A DNA stretch of 64,000 bases, from positions 5,301,501-5,365,500 of the forward strand of contig NC_059399.1 of assembly GCF_905220565.1 (NCBI RefSeq), read 5' to 3'. Positions within the stretch are counted from its first letter, which is position 1. Each line of letters begins with the position of its first letter. The notes beneath the pieces were generated by a model, which searched no databases, was not told the origin of the DNA, and was given only the letters and a program-made list of their open reading frames with translations. Shown in pieces: positions 10,801 through 25,800 of this stretch. Source of the stretch: Melitaea cinxia. Lineage: Eukaryota > Arthropoda > Insecta > Lepidoptera > Nymphalidae. The position numbers and the translations under genes were made by a program.

Positions 10801-13800
10801 CTGGGGTATATTTCCCGCTTGTGTTGTTTCTATTCGACCATGTACCGTAAAAGGAACTGGTGCTTCGGCAATCGCTGAACTCAAAGATGATCCACTTGTC
10901 CGAGAAATTGCTTGTGTTTTGAGAGAATGGGCTCGACTTTGGAAGAAGTTATATGTGGTAAGTATACAACTAGACTTTTTATGTTTTTAAATGTTGTTAA
11001 ATGTTGTATTTTTGTAATGTGTGCAATAAAGTTGTATACTGTGTATTCAGCTTGTAATATCCCATTGTTGGGCATCTTCATGTAGGAGAAAGATCGGAGC
11101 TTAATCCAGCACGCTGCTCTTCTGCGATTTAGCAGATAAGTTGAGTACAATGAGTAACGATCGCTATCAAGTATTTATGATAATAACCGGGACCGACGGC
11201 TTAACAAGCTCTCCGAGGCACAGTGCAGACCCACAAGGACAGACATCCAAACCGGAAAGGTATATTCGTACAAATACAAATATCGATCACGAGCGGGAAT
11301 CGAACCCATCAACTGAGGTAGGCATAGCAGGAAATTTCCTGCTCAAAATATGGAGCAACCCGACAGGTATTACCTCGACCTCACAGAAAACCATAGCTAA
11401 ATAATATTGTTTTCAAGCAGTATTGTGTTCCTGTTTGTGAGTAAGGTGACCAGAGCTCCTGGGGGAGTTTGGGGATAGGTTCGGCAACGTGCTTGCGATG
11501 CTTCTGGTGTTGCAGGCGTCTCGTCTATAAGCAACGGTAATCGCTTACCACCATGTGAGCCGTATGCTTGTTTGCCGACTTAGACTTATATCTATGTCGG
11601 TAATATATATATGCTATAAATTTAAAACAAGCATATCCATTTCTTGCACCTTGTATTGTACATTGTTTACAAAGAAAAATTTACTTCTTGACTAATCTCC
11701 TTGTTTGTTACAATCTGAATCATACTTTTGCTATGCTACTAATGGGCGTTGAAATAATTCTTTTCCTATTTTACGTACGTCATTTGTATTATATAGTATA
11801 TTTGTACGTCATCTTTTAACTTGTAGTGAAGTATTGTTTTTCTCTCGCGGATGAGGAAGTAAAGCATTGAGTAGTTTTTATTGTGTTTGCTGTCTTGGTC
11901 GTAAAATAATTATCAGTTTAAATGACAAACATCACTTTTTGAATGATACAAAAAACTTTTAACAATTCAAATCAAGAATTATCAAGTATTTTTTTTAAAG
12001 TAAAATAATTTAATAAATTAATCAAGTGTACAATACGTATTTATATTACTAGACCGAACTATAATAAAGAAATTACTTAAGGGCGTACCCTATCTGAATG
12101 ACCTCGGGCGTTTCAACTCGCTTGACCGCCCCCTTCCCGCTCTTCACCTGACAACTTTTACGTATTTAAGCGCGTGAGGTAAAATAAGACATCTAGCGGA
12201 TTTGTTGCGTATTATTACAACGCGCAGTTATCAATCGATTTTATAGGCCGAGAGTTGATAACGCAAACAGATTAAAATACCTAAATATATTTTATTTATA
12301 ATTCACTTCTAAATATATATGAATACTAACTTTGCAAATTCTTTAAATACGCTACAGAGTTAATTTGCAATTAGGGATGGACTAAAAAGAAATACCTGGA
12401 TATCTATTTGTTGGTAAGTAATTTAATTAGTATAGATGTGCTGATTATAGCTTTGGCCGACTAGCCAAATAGTCGATTGTAAAGAGACCACTAGTCAGCA
12501 GGCCGAATAAATTAAAAAAAATCCTACTCTTTTTAACCGACTTCAAAAAAGGAGGAGGACCGTATATATTTTTTTATGTATGTTCGGGGATAACTTCGTC
12601 GTTTATCGACCGATTTTGATAATTCTTTTTTTTGTTGGAAAGGAGATATCTTAGGTGTGGTACCATGATAAGTAAACTAGGATCTGATGATGGGATCCCA
12701 GAGAAATCGAGGAAAACTCGAAAATCCGCATAACTTTTTAATGTACCGATTTTGACAATTTTTGATTTAGTCGAAAGCCGATGTTTATCATGTGGTCACA
12801 TTTAAATTTCATCGAGATCTGATTACAACTTTTGGAGTAATCTTTGATAATGCGTATTTACTTGACTAATTTTTTGTCTACCTGCGTTTTATTACTTGTC
12901 GATATAACTGAAGTCGGTTTTTTTTCGTTTGCCTGCAAACACAATTATTATATTGAGTACACATGATTAAACATACACTCATTGATTTAAAATTGTGATT
13001 TTTATTTTTAAATATGAATCGGTTACATTTTTGCTTTTATTTGAGTATATTTCTTAAATAATGTGTTCGGATCAATCAGTTTTTGAAGTATGCAGTCAAT
13101 ATAGAATTTTGTCAACTTTTGTTTTATTTCCTTCTGCCAAAAATTATCGTCTTTATTAATAATTTCGATACTAAGCGATTCATTTTCACTGCCCCATACC
13201 GCATATATACATTTTTTGCTTTGTGTTACATGTAATTGACCTTGAATTTGGTAATACCAATTTTTGTTAATGTGGTATTGACCATTCTTATTTATTTTCC
13301 AGACGGTTATTTTTTTCTTCCTAATAGCTTCGTCTATGCCGATTCTATGCGCTGTAATGGGACATTTCACCTCAATGAGATGACGATGTTTGCCAATAAC
13401 CTTGTGATTGTGGTCGTATGTATTTTCAGTGAAACTAGGCAAATTTATAGCTGACAACACTTCTTCAAGTTGTGACCGGCCACATCCTATTGCGATGGTA
13501 CCAGCTACTGCACATGCATTCAAATTTAAATAATTGTCTTCACAGATATCATTTTCGATTGTAAGAGTTACGTTATACATTTTACAATGAAAAGTAAATA
13601 ATGATATTAGACTATTTTGATTTTCTCCTGTTAGTATTATATCATTCGATGAATACGCTAGATGGCCATGTTTACAAAAGTTGAGTAATTTTTGAATTGA
13701 GATATGGCCACAATCTTCCTTCCGACGTGTTTATCGGATATAATTTCTTCCGGTTCCGTAGTAACAGTATACTGAAATTAAAAAAATAACTGAATCGAGA

Positions 13801-16800
13801 ACAAAAAGTTGAACACATATTTTATTTGTTTACCAGAAAGAAAATGTGAAAGGTAAAATAATACAGTGATAACTAAAATGGAAATACCTCTTTTTCTTCA
13901 CTTTCTAATCCCTGACAATAGGTTGAATTAAACCCATTAGTTGACTCTGCAAACTTATTCTTATGTGCCATAGGCGTAGTTAAATCTAGACCTTGTGGCA
14001 CTTTTTTGAAGGTAGTCCTAGAAAAAAATATACATTTACTAAGATAATAACATATTTTACATTTTGTACACATTGAATTAAGATAACACAAAGACACATA
14101 TCTACACACACATCCACGCAAACAAATACTAGTACACTTATTGCTGCATTTTTTTTGGTACTATATAGGTATGTTTGACACACTTAAACATACATTCATA
14201 AATAATATACATATACAAATACTTTATTCGTCGATTATAAGTAGGTCTGTCATTTCATTAGATAGTATGAATAAAGACAAAAAGAATACACAATATAACA
14301 TACATACATACATACATACTTAATTACATACACACATACATATAACACACAAAACTATTATGTATACTATATTACTATTACTTAATCGATGCCTACGATT
14401 AAAATGTCACTTCCTGGCTAGGTACTCATTTTTCATTTAAACTAATTCTAAGTAAAAAAAGGAAATTAAAAGAAATAAATAAAAACCGACTGCATAAAAA
14501 CTGAAAAGAAAGATAAACAAGTCCAGTACTCAATCTAGATTCCTATACTGAATACTGGACTTGATTTTAAATCACTCACAGCGATTTAAGCAGTCGGGTT
14601 CACATACCGATTTACTTTTTTTATAACCGCACCAAGTCCGCAAAGCCCAGTCAGGAAGTGTCTAATAATGCGGTGTGACTCTTAGCATATTTTACTTACT
14701 GTGTGACATCGCAAGTTCGAAGTTGACAATTTTCTGAAGTTAAATCTTGGTTTTCTATATTTCCATCGAGTTGTTGTAGTACGTGTCTTTTTCTTTGAGC
14801 TCTGTAAATAAAATAAGATGATTATTTATATTGTAAATTTTAGTAAATTTAATTGATATTATATTAATTTTATTAATACGTTCTATTGTATTGTAATAAA
14901 CTTACAATACAATATAAAATTACGATAAAAAATCAGTACGTAATTAAGTACTTACACTGCGATTTTTATTTCCGTGAGCCTTTGTTGCTGATATCATTTC
15001 ACTTTTGATACTTTCGGCATATTCAATTTACACAAGTAAACAAATAGGTAGTTATTTCGTCCTTTCGCTCGCTTATAAAACTAAATAAACAGTATTTGCA
15101 CAAGCAAATAAGTAAATGCGTCCTTTCGTTCACTTGTAAAACTAAAGTGTCTACAGTGTCCTATCACACAAATGTCAAAATTGTGGGGTCAATAAAACTA
15201 AAATAATAAACAATAAATGCGCGCGCGTCGCATCAAACGACACAAGCTCCTCATACAACGGCCGAGAGGCGAATGCTCCTCGTCGCCCGCGCAGACACCC
15301 GCTTGCCCGGTTTACTTACGAAATTCAATATTACAGATTTCTCAAAAATTATCTATTTAATTGAAAAATTGGCAGACAGTATTGAAGAGTAATGCATTAT
15401 TCACTACTGGTTAAAGTTTCATGTCTATGCGTTGCATAATTAGCGAGTTTATACGGATTTTAGACCGAGAAAAGCGTTCACGAAAAATTCATTTTCTCGT
15501 GATAAGGTAAATTTTTCAATATATCAGTAGACACAATTACAGATCAATTATCAAGCTAAAATATTGTCTTTAGAACTTTATTGTTTATTCAACGTTCAAG
15601 CATACTATAAGGAATGTAAAAACAGTAAATTCGGCCGGGTAGCCCCTTAAGGAAATATAGTTCTGCTTCGTGTTGATTAATAAACCAAGTCTAAAGATGT
15701 CTAATAAAAAATAATGTAACGACACTGCAGTAAAAAGTAAGGATTACATTGTAAGCACCTTTTCATAATATTACAAAAAAAGATCATGTTAATTTTTTTC
15801 AGTTCTATTTTTTACTAATATTATATAAATTTAAATGAAAAATAATCGTTTTAGCCATATTTATAACTAGCTGTACTTGCAACTTCATTCGCTATATTTT
15901 GTCTTTTATTTTATAAAAGAGCTCGTAGTATATACTCAAAATATGTTAGGTGTTACTGTGCCTCGGAGAGCACGTTAAGCCGTTGGTCCCGGTTGTTGTT
16001 ATGTACAGATAGCGATCGTTATTCACAGTAGGGAATATTACATCCGCCAACCCCCATTGGAACAGCGTGGTGGATTAAACTCTGATCCTTCTCCTATATG
16101 CGGAAAGAGGCCTATGCCCAGCAGAAGGATATTAAAGGATGAAGCGTACAGTGGAAGATTTTTCGAAGTAATGTTTTATGCCGTCAATGTTTTTTTTTAT
16201 ATTTTCAATGGTTAAGAATTGGATTTATTACAGTTTTTAACCGACTTCCAAAAAAGGAGGAGGTTCTCAATTCGACTGTATTTTTTTTTTTTTTTTTATG
16301 TATGTTACATCAGAACTTTTGACCGGGTGGACCGATTTCGACAAATTTTGTCTTAATCGAGAGGTGGTGTGTGCCAATTGGTCCCATTTAAATTTATTTG
16401 AGATCTAATAACTACTTTTCGAGTTATATCTAATAATGCGTTTTTACTTGACGCTTTTTTCGTCGACCTACGTTGTATTATACCGTATAACTTTCTACTA
16501 GATGTACCGATTTTGATAATTCTTTTTTTGTTGGAAAGAGGATATCCCTAGTTTTGTACCATAATAAGGAAACCAGGATCTGATGATGGGATCCCAGAGA
16601 AATCGAGGGAAACTCTCGAAAATCCGCAATAACTTTTTACTGGGTATACCGATTTTGATAATTTTTGATTTAATCGAAAGCTGATGTTTATCATGTGGTC
16701 ACATATAAATTTTATCGAGATCTGATAACTACTTTTTGAGTAATCTTTGATAACGCGTAGTACTTGACTATTTTTTCGTCGATCTACGTTGTATTACTCG

Positions 16801-19800
16801 TCGATGTAATTGAAGTCGGTTTTTTTTCGTTTGCGAGCAAACACAATTATATTCTTATAAGTAAACAATATTGATTTGTTCCTTCTGTTATATTATACAT
16901 GGCTATATAGATGGCTTGAAAAGGGATAATCATTACAGAAACCCTAATGAAATAACTTTAAATGTTAATTAAGTTGCCTAACCGTTTTAGAGAAACCTTT
17001 ACACTGCGGCATACTGTACTTAATAGTAAAACATGATACTTTAAGCAGGAAATGCAAGAGACTAGTGAAAAAAAAACTCGTATTCCTTTAACCCATAGTT
17101 GATAGCTTGAATGTTTTAACTTACCTACGTTTAGTTCTTGAACCTTAATTAGATTTAATATATAGTGCTTTGAATTTGGCAGTATTCGTTGCGATATTCT
17201 TTCTTACCACTCGTATTATGGATGTGTATACCTAATAAGCTAGATCTTTTTAATGTAATAGCCTGATGCCTTGCTATCTTAGTTGCGTGATTTTCAATTC
17301 CGTAGAAATTTTTTTTAATGCTTAGAACCTGGATGAGCCTGACTGGGGAAGTACCTCGACTTTACAGAAGATCATATGATTAGTTGTGTGGCTATGGCAC
17401 TAAAGAATATAGCCACCCCCCTGTCTTCCCGTGAATAAAGAGGCGACTAAGGGATAACACAGTTCCAGTTATAAAGCCGACCGATGGCGGGATAACCATC
17501 CAAGTGCTAGTTTGAAATCATAGGCCGAAGACGGGAGACAGTGTGGTGGCTATGGACAATACACATGAGTTCTTGCCATTTTTGGCGCGAAGTTGTGGAG
17601 GCATATGTCCAACAGTGGACTACGATAGGCTGAATGAAGTGATAGAAATTTCAACATTATTCATCAGCCCATACGAACCCAGTATCATATTGGTGGTGTT
17701 GAATTGAAGGAAAATGATTCGGTTAGAGATTTAGGTGTTATTTTCGACAAAAAGATGTATTTTGTCCCACATATTAATGATACTGTAAAGAGAGCATCGA
17801 GGATCTTGGGCTTCATTATTAGAAATGGAAGAGCCTTAGGGAAACCCAAAACAAGGATAACTTTCTATTTTAGTATTGTCCGAAGCCTGTTGGAGTATGC
17901 TAGCGTAGTATGGCGTCCATATTATGCTGTACATATGCCTCGAATTGAACGGATTCAGAAAAAGTTTATGTGGCACCTTACCTGCTCGCAGAGAGTGACA
18001 AATGTTAAAGCCTTACAACGAGCGGTTAAAGTATTTTAAAATACCGTCTATTACCGAAAGATTTGAATACATAGATTTTAATTTCATCCAGAAGCTAGTT
18101 AATAATAAAATAGATTGTCCGCCACTGTTACAAAAAATTAATTTTAGAGTCCCTCGTAGGTGACCACAAAAACCTATAACACCCCTCTACCTTCCACTTC
18201 GGCGTACAGTCCTAGAAGCCAACTCCGCTATCCCTAGACTCTGTAGGATAGTCAACCACTATAGCACTAGTATTGACATATTCAGCACGAATTTTAATCA
18301 CGTGAAGAGCTTGTTTTATTTGACCAAGTTTCACCAATAGTGACTAGTAGATTGTAGTGAAAGCATACAGTGACAGATAGGTACTGACTGATATTCGGAA
18401 AATTGTTTAATTTTTTTTTTTTTTTTTTTTTGTATAAGTACTTGCATGCTGTGTTTACCTTTAATTAGTTTTTGTGTTTAGTGTTAGTTTTTTTTACTTT
18501 TATGAATGTATTAGTACAAACACTGTAGGTAAACCTTTTTATTAAATAAATAAATAAAAGAGGTACTAATGTTATGAAGTATATACATATCTCTGGTGTG
18601 ACGACCGCTCTGGTGTAACGATCACTCTGGTGTAACGGTGCGTGTGTCGTGTAGGCATGAAACCACCGGAGTCGCGGGTTCTATTCCCGCTCGGAGTGGA
18701 TATTTTTGTTTATACGAATATATTTTTCCAGTTTAGTTGTCTGTCCTTGTAGGTTTTCCCACTTTGTGACGTTAAGTTGTCGGTCCCAGATGTTATAAAC
18801 ACCTGATAGTCATCACTATTTATTGTATCGAATATATCCGCCAACCGGCTGTGGAGCAGCGTGATGACTTAAGCTCCTATCCTTCTGCTACGTGGAGAAA
18901 GAGTGTAACAGGCTGAATCGTGATCATAACGATCAAAAACAATAACATAACACATATTAAAAAAAAAACTGTAATTTTTCTAAAATCCATAGGAACGAGA
19001 AACGTACAGATTCAGTGCAGTAGCGAAGGTGATGCGTGAACTTCTTAGCGGTCGCAGGGCCTTACTCGCTGGGACTTTGACCCAAGATCAGACTAGGGCC
19101 TTGCGACTGAAACTGGTCGCAAAACTAGACTGGGGTAACAGGTCAGTGAAAATTTTATTTATTATTACATGCATGGGTACACTATTATGATGGAATTTAT
19201 AATGGTTAGTTTTTTTATTTATTTTTAGGTTTAATGGCTTTATTTTACTAGAACTTAGTTTTTAAAACATGAAATAAAATTATATATTGAATAGGTAAAC
19301 GTTTAAAGACTCTGCAACTAGAATTTATTTAAAAAAATATAATACAATAATCAAGGAAATACACACAACATGTCTAAGAAATATATAGATGCACATATAA
19401 ATTCGCTATGTTCAATAGGGTAAATTGTAAGTTGAGAAATTCTAAATTTGTAATGTAATTAAAACTAGCTATACCCGTACGAATAATTCGCACTGAATAA
19501 GTATAATAATTATCACTTTACAATATTACAAAAAAGTATTTTTACGTGAGTTGATTTGAAATTGAACAAAAAACTTTAACAAAACAAAAAAAAAAAAATA
19601 ACAAAAATATTTGTGTTAATGAGATATCTATACAGATTTTTCAAATATCAATATTTTATTGATACAAGAATTTTTTCCTAGAAAAAACGTCTAAGAATTC
19701 GAAGATCACTGTGTCGTCATCTATATTATTTGATCAACTTGTGCTGGTATAAAGTGCAAAGCTAATCTATTAATAATGACTATGGTATTTTATGCATACT

Positions 19801-22800
19801 TTACTTATCGCATGGCCTTTGTTTAGTATAATTACTAACAGTACAAAATAAAATAATATTAAGTGCATTTATTTATGTATTACTTATATATGTCTATATA
19901 TTATGGTGGTCATGGTAGTTGTACCAATTTAATAATTTAAATATTAAAGCTGGTTTGAAAAATAGTTATCTGTAATTTTAATAAAGATATTTTTTCCTTG
20001 ATTTGTAAAGTTACTAGAGGCGTAGAGAATGAGTATGCATTACAGTAATCCGAGCAGTGCATACTTCAATGCCAGTTCTCATTTTAGTTGAATATTGAAA
20101 TGGCTTTTTGTGTAATATTTATTTGATATTGAAGTAAAAATACTTACAATAATTAAGAAATATTTGATTAATTTGGATTATGATATTTTTTTTAAGTAAG
20201 CAAATAAAATATTCTAAATTTTTATTAATATTTCCAAATATGAATCTTTGTAAAGTCAATTGTATTAAGGTTTAAAGCGATGGAGAGACATTGTTGTTTT
20301 AAGGGTTATTAAAATAAAGAATAAATCGCATTTATTGATTTGTTTAATTAAAAGGCTAAAACCAAAAATGCAATTACAATAGTCTGGCAAGTTCTTACAA
20401 TTTCATGATATCGGAATGCTAAATAGGATCCTTTGAAAATCTTATATATGTTGATTAAAAACTAATTTACATTTCAGTGGGTCGAATTAAATGTTTTAAC
20501 CTTAATATTAATCGATGATCCTAAGAAAAAAAAAGCTAGATAAAAGTAAAATGTACTATAATAACATGTATGTACCAAGAGTACGGAATAAATGAATTAT
20601 ATCTAGTTTAATTACAATACACAGTTAAAACATTGTAATAGCAATACAACAGAGCTTATTATGCTATTTTTATAACGAGATTCGTGAAGTCCAGTATTAT
20701 ACGATCTTATTTAATGAATATGGCTTAGATGACTGTAATAGCCATTTAAATCTAAACTAAATGTATTAAAAGGAATACAATTCTTATGGAATGATGAAAA
20801 TCTGTAGTTACGAGACATTTATTACGAAAATGCATATCTGGCGAGGAATTTTCGAAAAGTATATGTTAAATGGCACTAATATTTGAGTGTAACGAGTATA
20901 TCTTCTACAGATTAAACACCTTGACTTTTGCACCAAATTTCTTAACCTATACGTTTATGTATACTATTAAAAGGCAAGTCAAACTGTTACATATGTTTAC
21001 AAAAGAAACTGTTTGTACTTCTCTATTGCCTTTTTTATTATTTGTCTTTCTACTAGTAGGAGGTTATATCAAATGATTTATAATACCTTAATACATCAAA
21101 ATTAGATGTATTCAACTGTCATATTGTAAAATAAAAAGATTTTTTTTTTTAATATGACAGAAATGTTGAGCTTCTGATATGTATGCCATTCTTTTCATAA
21201 ATGATATAACGTCATTTTTAACCTTATCACAAGTATCATTCATTATACCTATTTTATTAAAAATGTTTGACATAGTGTATACACTGAATATTCGTATACA
21301 ATATACACATACTTAATTAATTAAACGTAATTATTTTAGAATTCATCTTTTTCAAACCAATTAGTCTACGCAGTCTTTAGCGTTTTGATATAAAAACAAC
21401 AATAAATTCATTCAATTTAACATATATCAAAAAGTTCATACATGCATCAAATTTTCTTCGAATACAAACATTTAACTAATTAAAAAATTTCAAAAATGTC
21501 TTAATATTTATTGAGACCCTGAGTTTGAAAGCTAACGCTTCGCTAAGGCAAATACGGCTTGTAAAAACTAGTATCGCCTATTATAAAACAGGAATGTCAT
21601 GAACTTTAGTAAGTTGTATAGTCAATGTACACTTACTGCTGAAATATTAACCGCTTTATACACGATTTTTATTCAATATACCCCATTTTGTATCTATATA
21701 GCTCTAAAACAAATTTGAGAACTCAGCGTGGAAGTTATAACAAGGCTAGAAGATCAACAAGCAGACAATTCTCAAACAACGCGTTAGAGTAGTTTCTTTC
21801 ATTATTTTTGATATAATCGTGTGGGTATATTACTACATATTAAATTTTCACTACTCTACGTCTCGCTCTCCTTAGAGAACTTGTCGATATCGGGATATAT
21901 CGGTGCCATTTCTAGCGTAGAAGGTGCCGATGGCGGGTTAGAGCCGAGATGAAGTCGACGGGCTAGTTCATCTAACACCTCACCGAATACACGAAGCGAA
22001 ATATTCTGTCCCAGCAAATGCAGCAGAAGAAAGTCCCCAACCTAAAATATAATACATCATTACTTAGGTTCATTACTTTTAACAACTAAAAGAAAATGCA
22101 TAGATTTTTTGCTTCTTAATTATTCTAAATAGTTTGTAGCTGACCTGAGTCTTCCTAACGAGAGCTTCAACGCCATTGGGAGATCCGAATCGGAATCGTC
22201 TTTTAAGAATAGTCTCGCGGGTACTTGGCAAAAGAATGACAGCTGTTGAGTAAACTAGAGCCAAACCAGAAACAACGGAAAGAATAATAAACCTGAAAAT
22301 ATAAAAATAACACATTATTATTAGAAAATATAAGGTTTTGTTATACTAGAAAAAACTATGTAAATAAAACTTTAAAGCAACAATGGAACAATAATTTAGT
22401 CCAAAGTCGGTTCGTTCACCGAATCAAGGTTATTTATAATTACCATTAGGTGATATAAACGTCTCAAAGGCTTTTATATTTAAATGCATGCTAAGGTCAA
22501 GCAATTAATTGAAAAAAAAAAACAGATTGATTTATAAATGATTGCTCACCAGAACCAAAGGAAAATGAATATCTTCTCGTTGAGAATATTTAGAGCGAGA
22601 ACACAAAGTGCGTCGTGTTTCTGGATTGTTCCAGAAGCTCCGTATTTGTGGAAAGTACACTTTGTGACTCTAGGAAATACTTCGATCTGAAAAAAATACA
22701 TAGGTTAATTTTTTTTTTCTATGTTAAAGTAGATTAAGATGATAAATGCTATGTTTATTACCATTGGGTCAGTGCGTTGTTCCTGATTCATATTAGAGAA

Positions 22801-25800
22801 TTTAACCACATCAGTTCCATAGGATAAAAATGCGCCGCCGAGGAAAGTATCCAAGAAAAATATGTTTCCAACCTACACACATAATTTTTTGTATATATTG
22901 GGTTCTTATTCAATTAGCAATTGACAAAAGTTCATTAAATTATCGTGTCATACTCACAACATTGACAAAATTTAGGAATTCGCAGAAGAAGTAACCGAAA
23001 GAGTAGGTGTTGTGCATATGGAGAGTGTCAAGTAGGTATTGGACCAAGCGATTCTGAAACAAAAATTTTATATTGTCTTTTATTATGAGTGTACATATAT
23101 AAACATACATTAAAATACTTTAGCCCATTAAATATTGATGCCATCATCGTTTCTGCTACCTTATATATCATAAACATAAATTGTTAATAAATTCTCCAAT
23201 TACATTATGCAACTAAGAACTGAGGTCAATCAGTAGCGACATCGAGTTTTATTAGTAGGTCTTATCTTAATTGTACCAATTGATGGAATCGCTTACTATA
23301 CTCATGAAATTCAACAGTAACACGGAATTCGTGCGTACTTAAAGATGTTCTTGTTTACCTGTCTGTATGCATAAGTAATATAGGAAGTGTAGACGAAACA
23401 ATACCGATAACTCCTGACACTGTTTTAGTGGCCATAAATAGATGTACTATTCAAAGACATGCTTTAAGTCTTGGACAATAAGATTAAGACCAATTGTAAT
23501 TTATTGTAGTTCTGTTTACCTGGCTCTTAGTTTTATCGTCAGCAATAGTGGCCATAGTTCCTCGCATCCCCTCGGAAATCATTCGTACTTTGCCTTCTTC
23601 CCAGTTCTTCCAGATCCAGTGAGGAATGTAGAAAAGAATACCCTGAAAATGTATTAAAAGATATTACGTACATCTGTTCAAACATATCATACGCCGTAAT
23701 GCTATTACGTGACCCTCTTTGTTTAAAACGTACAACTGGCTTAAAAATGTCGTAGTTTTTATAATCAGGTAGTTAAAGATGTTTTTATCACATCCGCTAT
23801 AAACAAACGCCTTCATTAAGTTAGTAATTTTTTCGTAAGGAAATCAGGTGAATAAATTGTTTTAGTATTTTTTTTTTCATACCTGGAAGAAGAGCATAAA
23901 TGGAACCCATTGATAGTATGAATGAATTCGTTTCTCTTCGTCAAAGTCGTTACCAAGACCGGGGTGAGCGACTCCTTTAGAACCGCTATATGGCAGGGTG
24001 AACGTGTAAGTAATCCAGCAATAGGTGTTCAAGACATGGCCTGGAACAGCTCCGTCGCTGATGCAAGAAATCGGGTCACCTGAAATACAATAGAAAATGA
24101 ATTAATCCTCTTCTAAATTTGATGTCAATGTATACTTTGTACTTTACTGTGGAATTGCCCTAACATTTCGAAATGCATTGTATTGTGTCTATCTATATCT
24201 CTTATTGGAGGAAGTATTACCGATTTCTCACGCGTCCTCGACATTGTATCGCGTATTGCGGATGACACTAATGTTGGGTTTAATAGCACAGCTGCCCCCA
24301 CCTGCCGTAATTGTCGGTCGTGACTTGATCACCTTGCCCGTGTTGAGGGTTACACTATCTATAATTTAAATAACTAACAATATTATATTTTTGTACTTTT
24401 ATTAATAATTTATGTTAAACATTAATAACTGTAAATGAAATTTATTTCGCTGTATATTTGCATAAATTTGCAGTAATGCTTTTCCTCGAAAATAACAATG
24501 AAATACCGTTTATAAATTCTCAGAAACGCCACTAAGTTAAATAATATAGGTATATAATTAATAATTTAAATGCAATTCTGAAGATTGTTATTATTTATGT
24601 TGTCAAACACGACGTAATATTATTGAATTTAACATATTTTTGTGGGTTATAACATTCTAATGGCATAAAGACGTAGGCACGTATGTCCTGTTTATTGTCC
24701 ATTTATTGTTATTTGTTAAACGACATTGAACTACATGTGATTTGTCAGTGAATAAATCTAAATGCCTGTTTATAGCATAACAATGAGTAATAACTGTAAC
24801 CCAACCACTGATATCGTATCTCGTAGGTATTGATCATTATACTTTAATTTGTAAACTAATTAGATTATCTAAAGGGCAAGGACCAATAAGAGAATATTAG
24901 AGTCATAAATCTACAAAATACTCGGAGAAACAAATCTGAAAATATATGATTTGTGTTTATTCAAGTGAGATTCATTAAGATGTAAATAATATTAGCGTGA
25001 CTCAATAAATGGTTGGAAGATTAGTACCAATTGAAGCAATCGCATGTTTGCTAAATGCCCTATAACGAGTACTTAGCATTGTTAGAACGTTTATCACCGA
25101 GTTATCTTACAAATATAACATTATTGTTCGGCTATCATAAATCTACACAATATTTGGAGAAACAAATCTGAAAATATCCGATTTGTGTTTATTCAAGTGA
25201 GATTCATTGAGATGTAAATAATATTAGCGTGAACTCAATAAATGGTTGGAAGATTAGTACCAATTGAAGCAGTCGCATGTTTGCTAATTGCCCTATAACG
25301 AGTACTTAGCATTGTTAGAACGTTTATCACCGAGTTATCTTAGAATTATTGTTCGGCAAATGGAAGCAGAGAAAGCCTGTTGAGATTTAAATAAAACGCT
25401 GACTGAGCGTTTAACAATTTGACGCAATTAACAGTCGGTCACGGATGCTCTTTTTAAAGATTTTTTATTCTATGTGTGGTTACAATATTTTTATTATAAG
25501 TATTCAAGTTATAAATTTAATAGACATCTTTCGATGCTACTATCGTGATACTACTATCGTGATTTGAAACACACAGGCCGAAGACGGGCAGCTGTGTCTT
25601 AGGTGCGACAAAGCCAGCCCTGCGGTCACCAACCCGCCTGCCCTGCGTGGTGACTATGGGCAACACACATGAGTTCACGCATTTTGGCGCGAACTTGTGG
25701 AGGCCTATGTCCAGCAGTGGACTGCAATAGGCTGGAATGACGATGATGACTACCGTGATATGCATAATTTATTAGTACACATAAATAAAACACATCAAAA

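Larger units (their letters stand above)
10958..18992. other. spg intron 3, repeat-rich
   Basis: Contains SINEs, the Mutator-like relic, two CCGACTTC-type repeats and a LINE tail. No host gene seen. Confidence 0.75.

Noticed and set aside
10673..10990. 105-residue protein starting at 10673
   Set aside because: The first 30 codons are spg intron 2 and the last are intron 3; the true exon is 10764-10957.
18650..18700. tRNA gene
   Set aside because: A- and B-box-like words belong to a SINE head; no complete cloverleaf or acceptor stem.
24904..25361. CRISPR-like array
   Set aside because: Only two long units without spacers; a simple tandem duplication in a eukaryotic intron.
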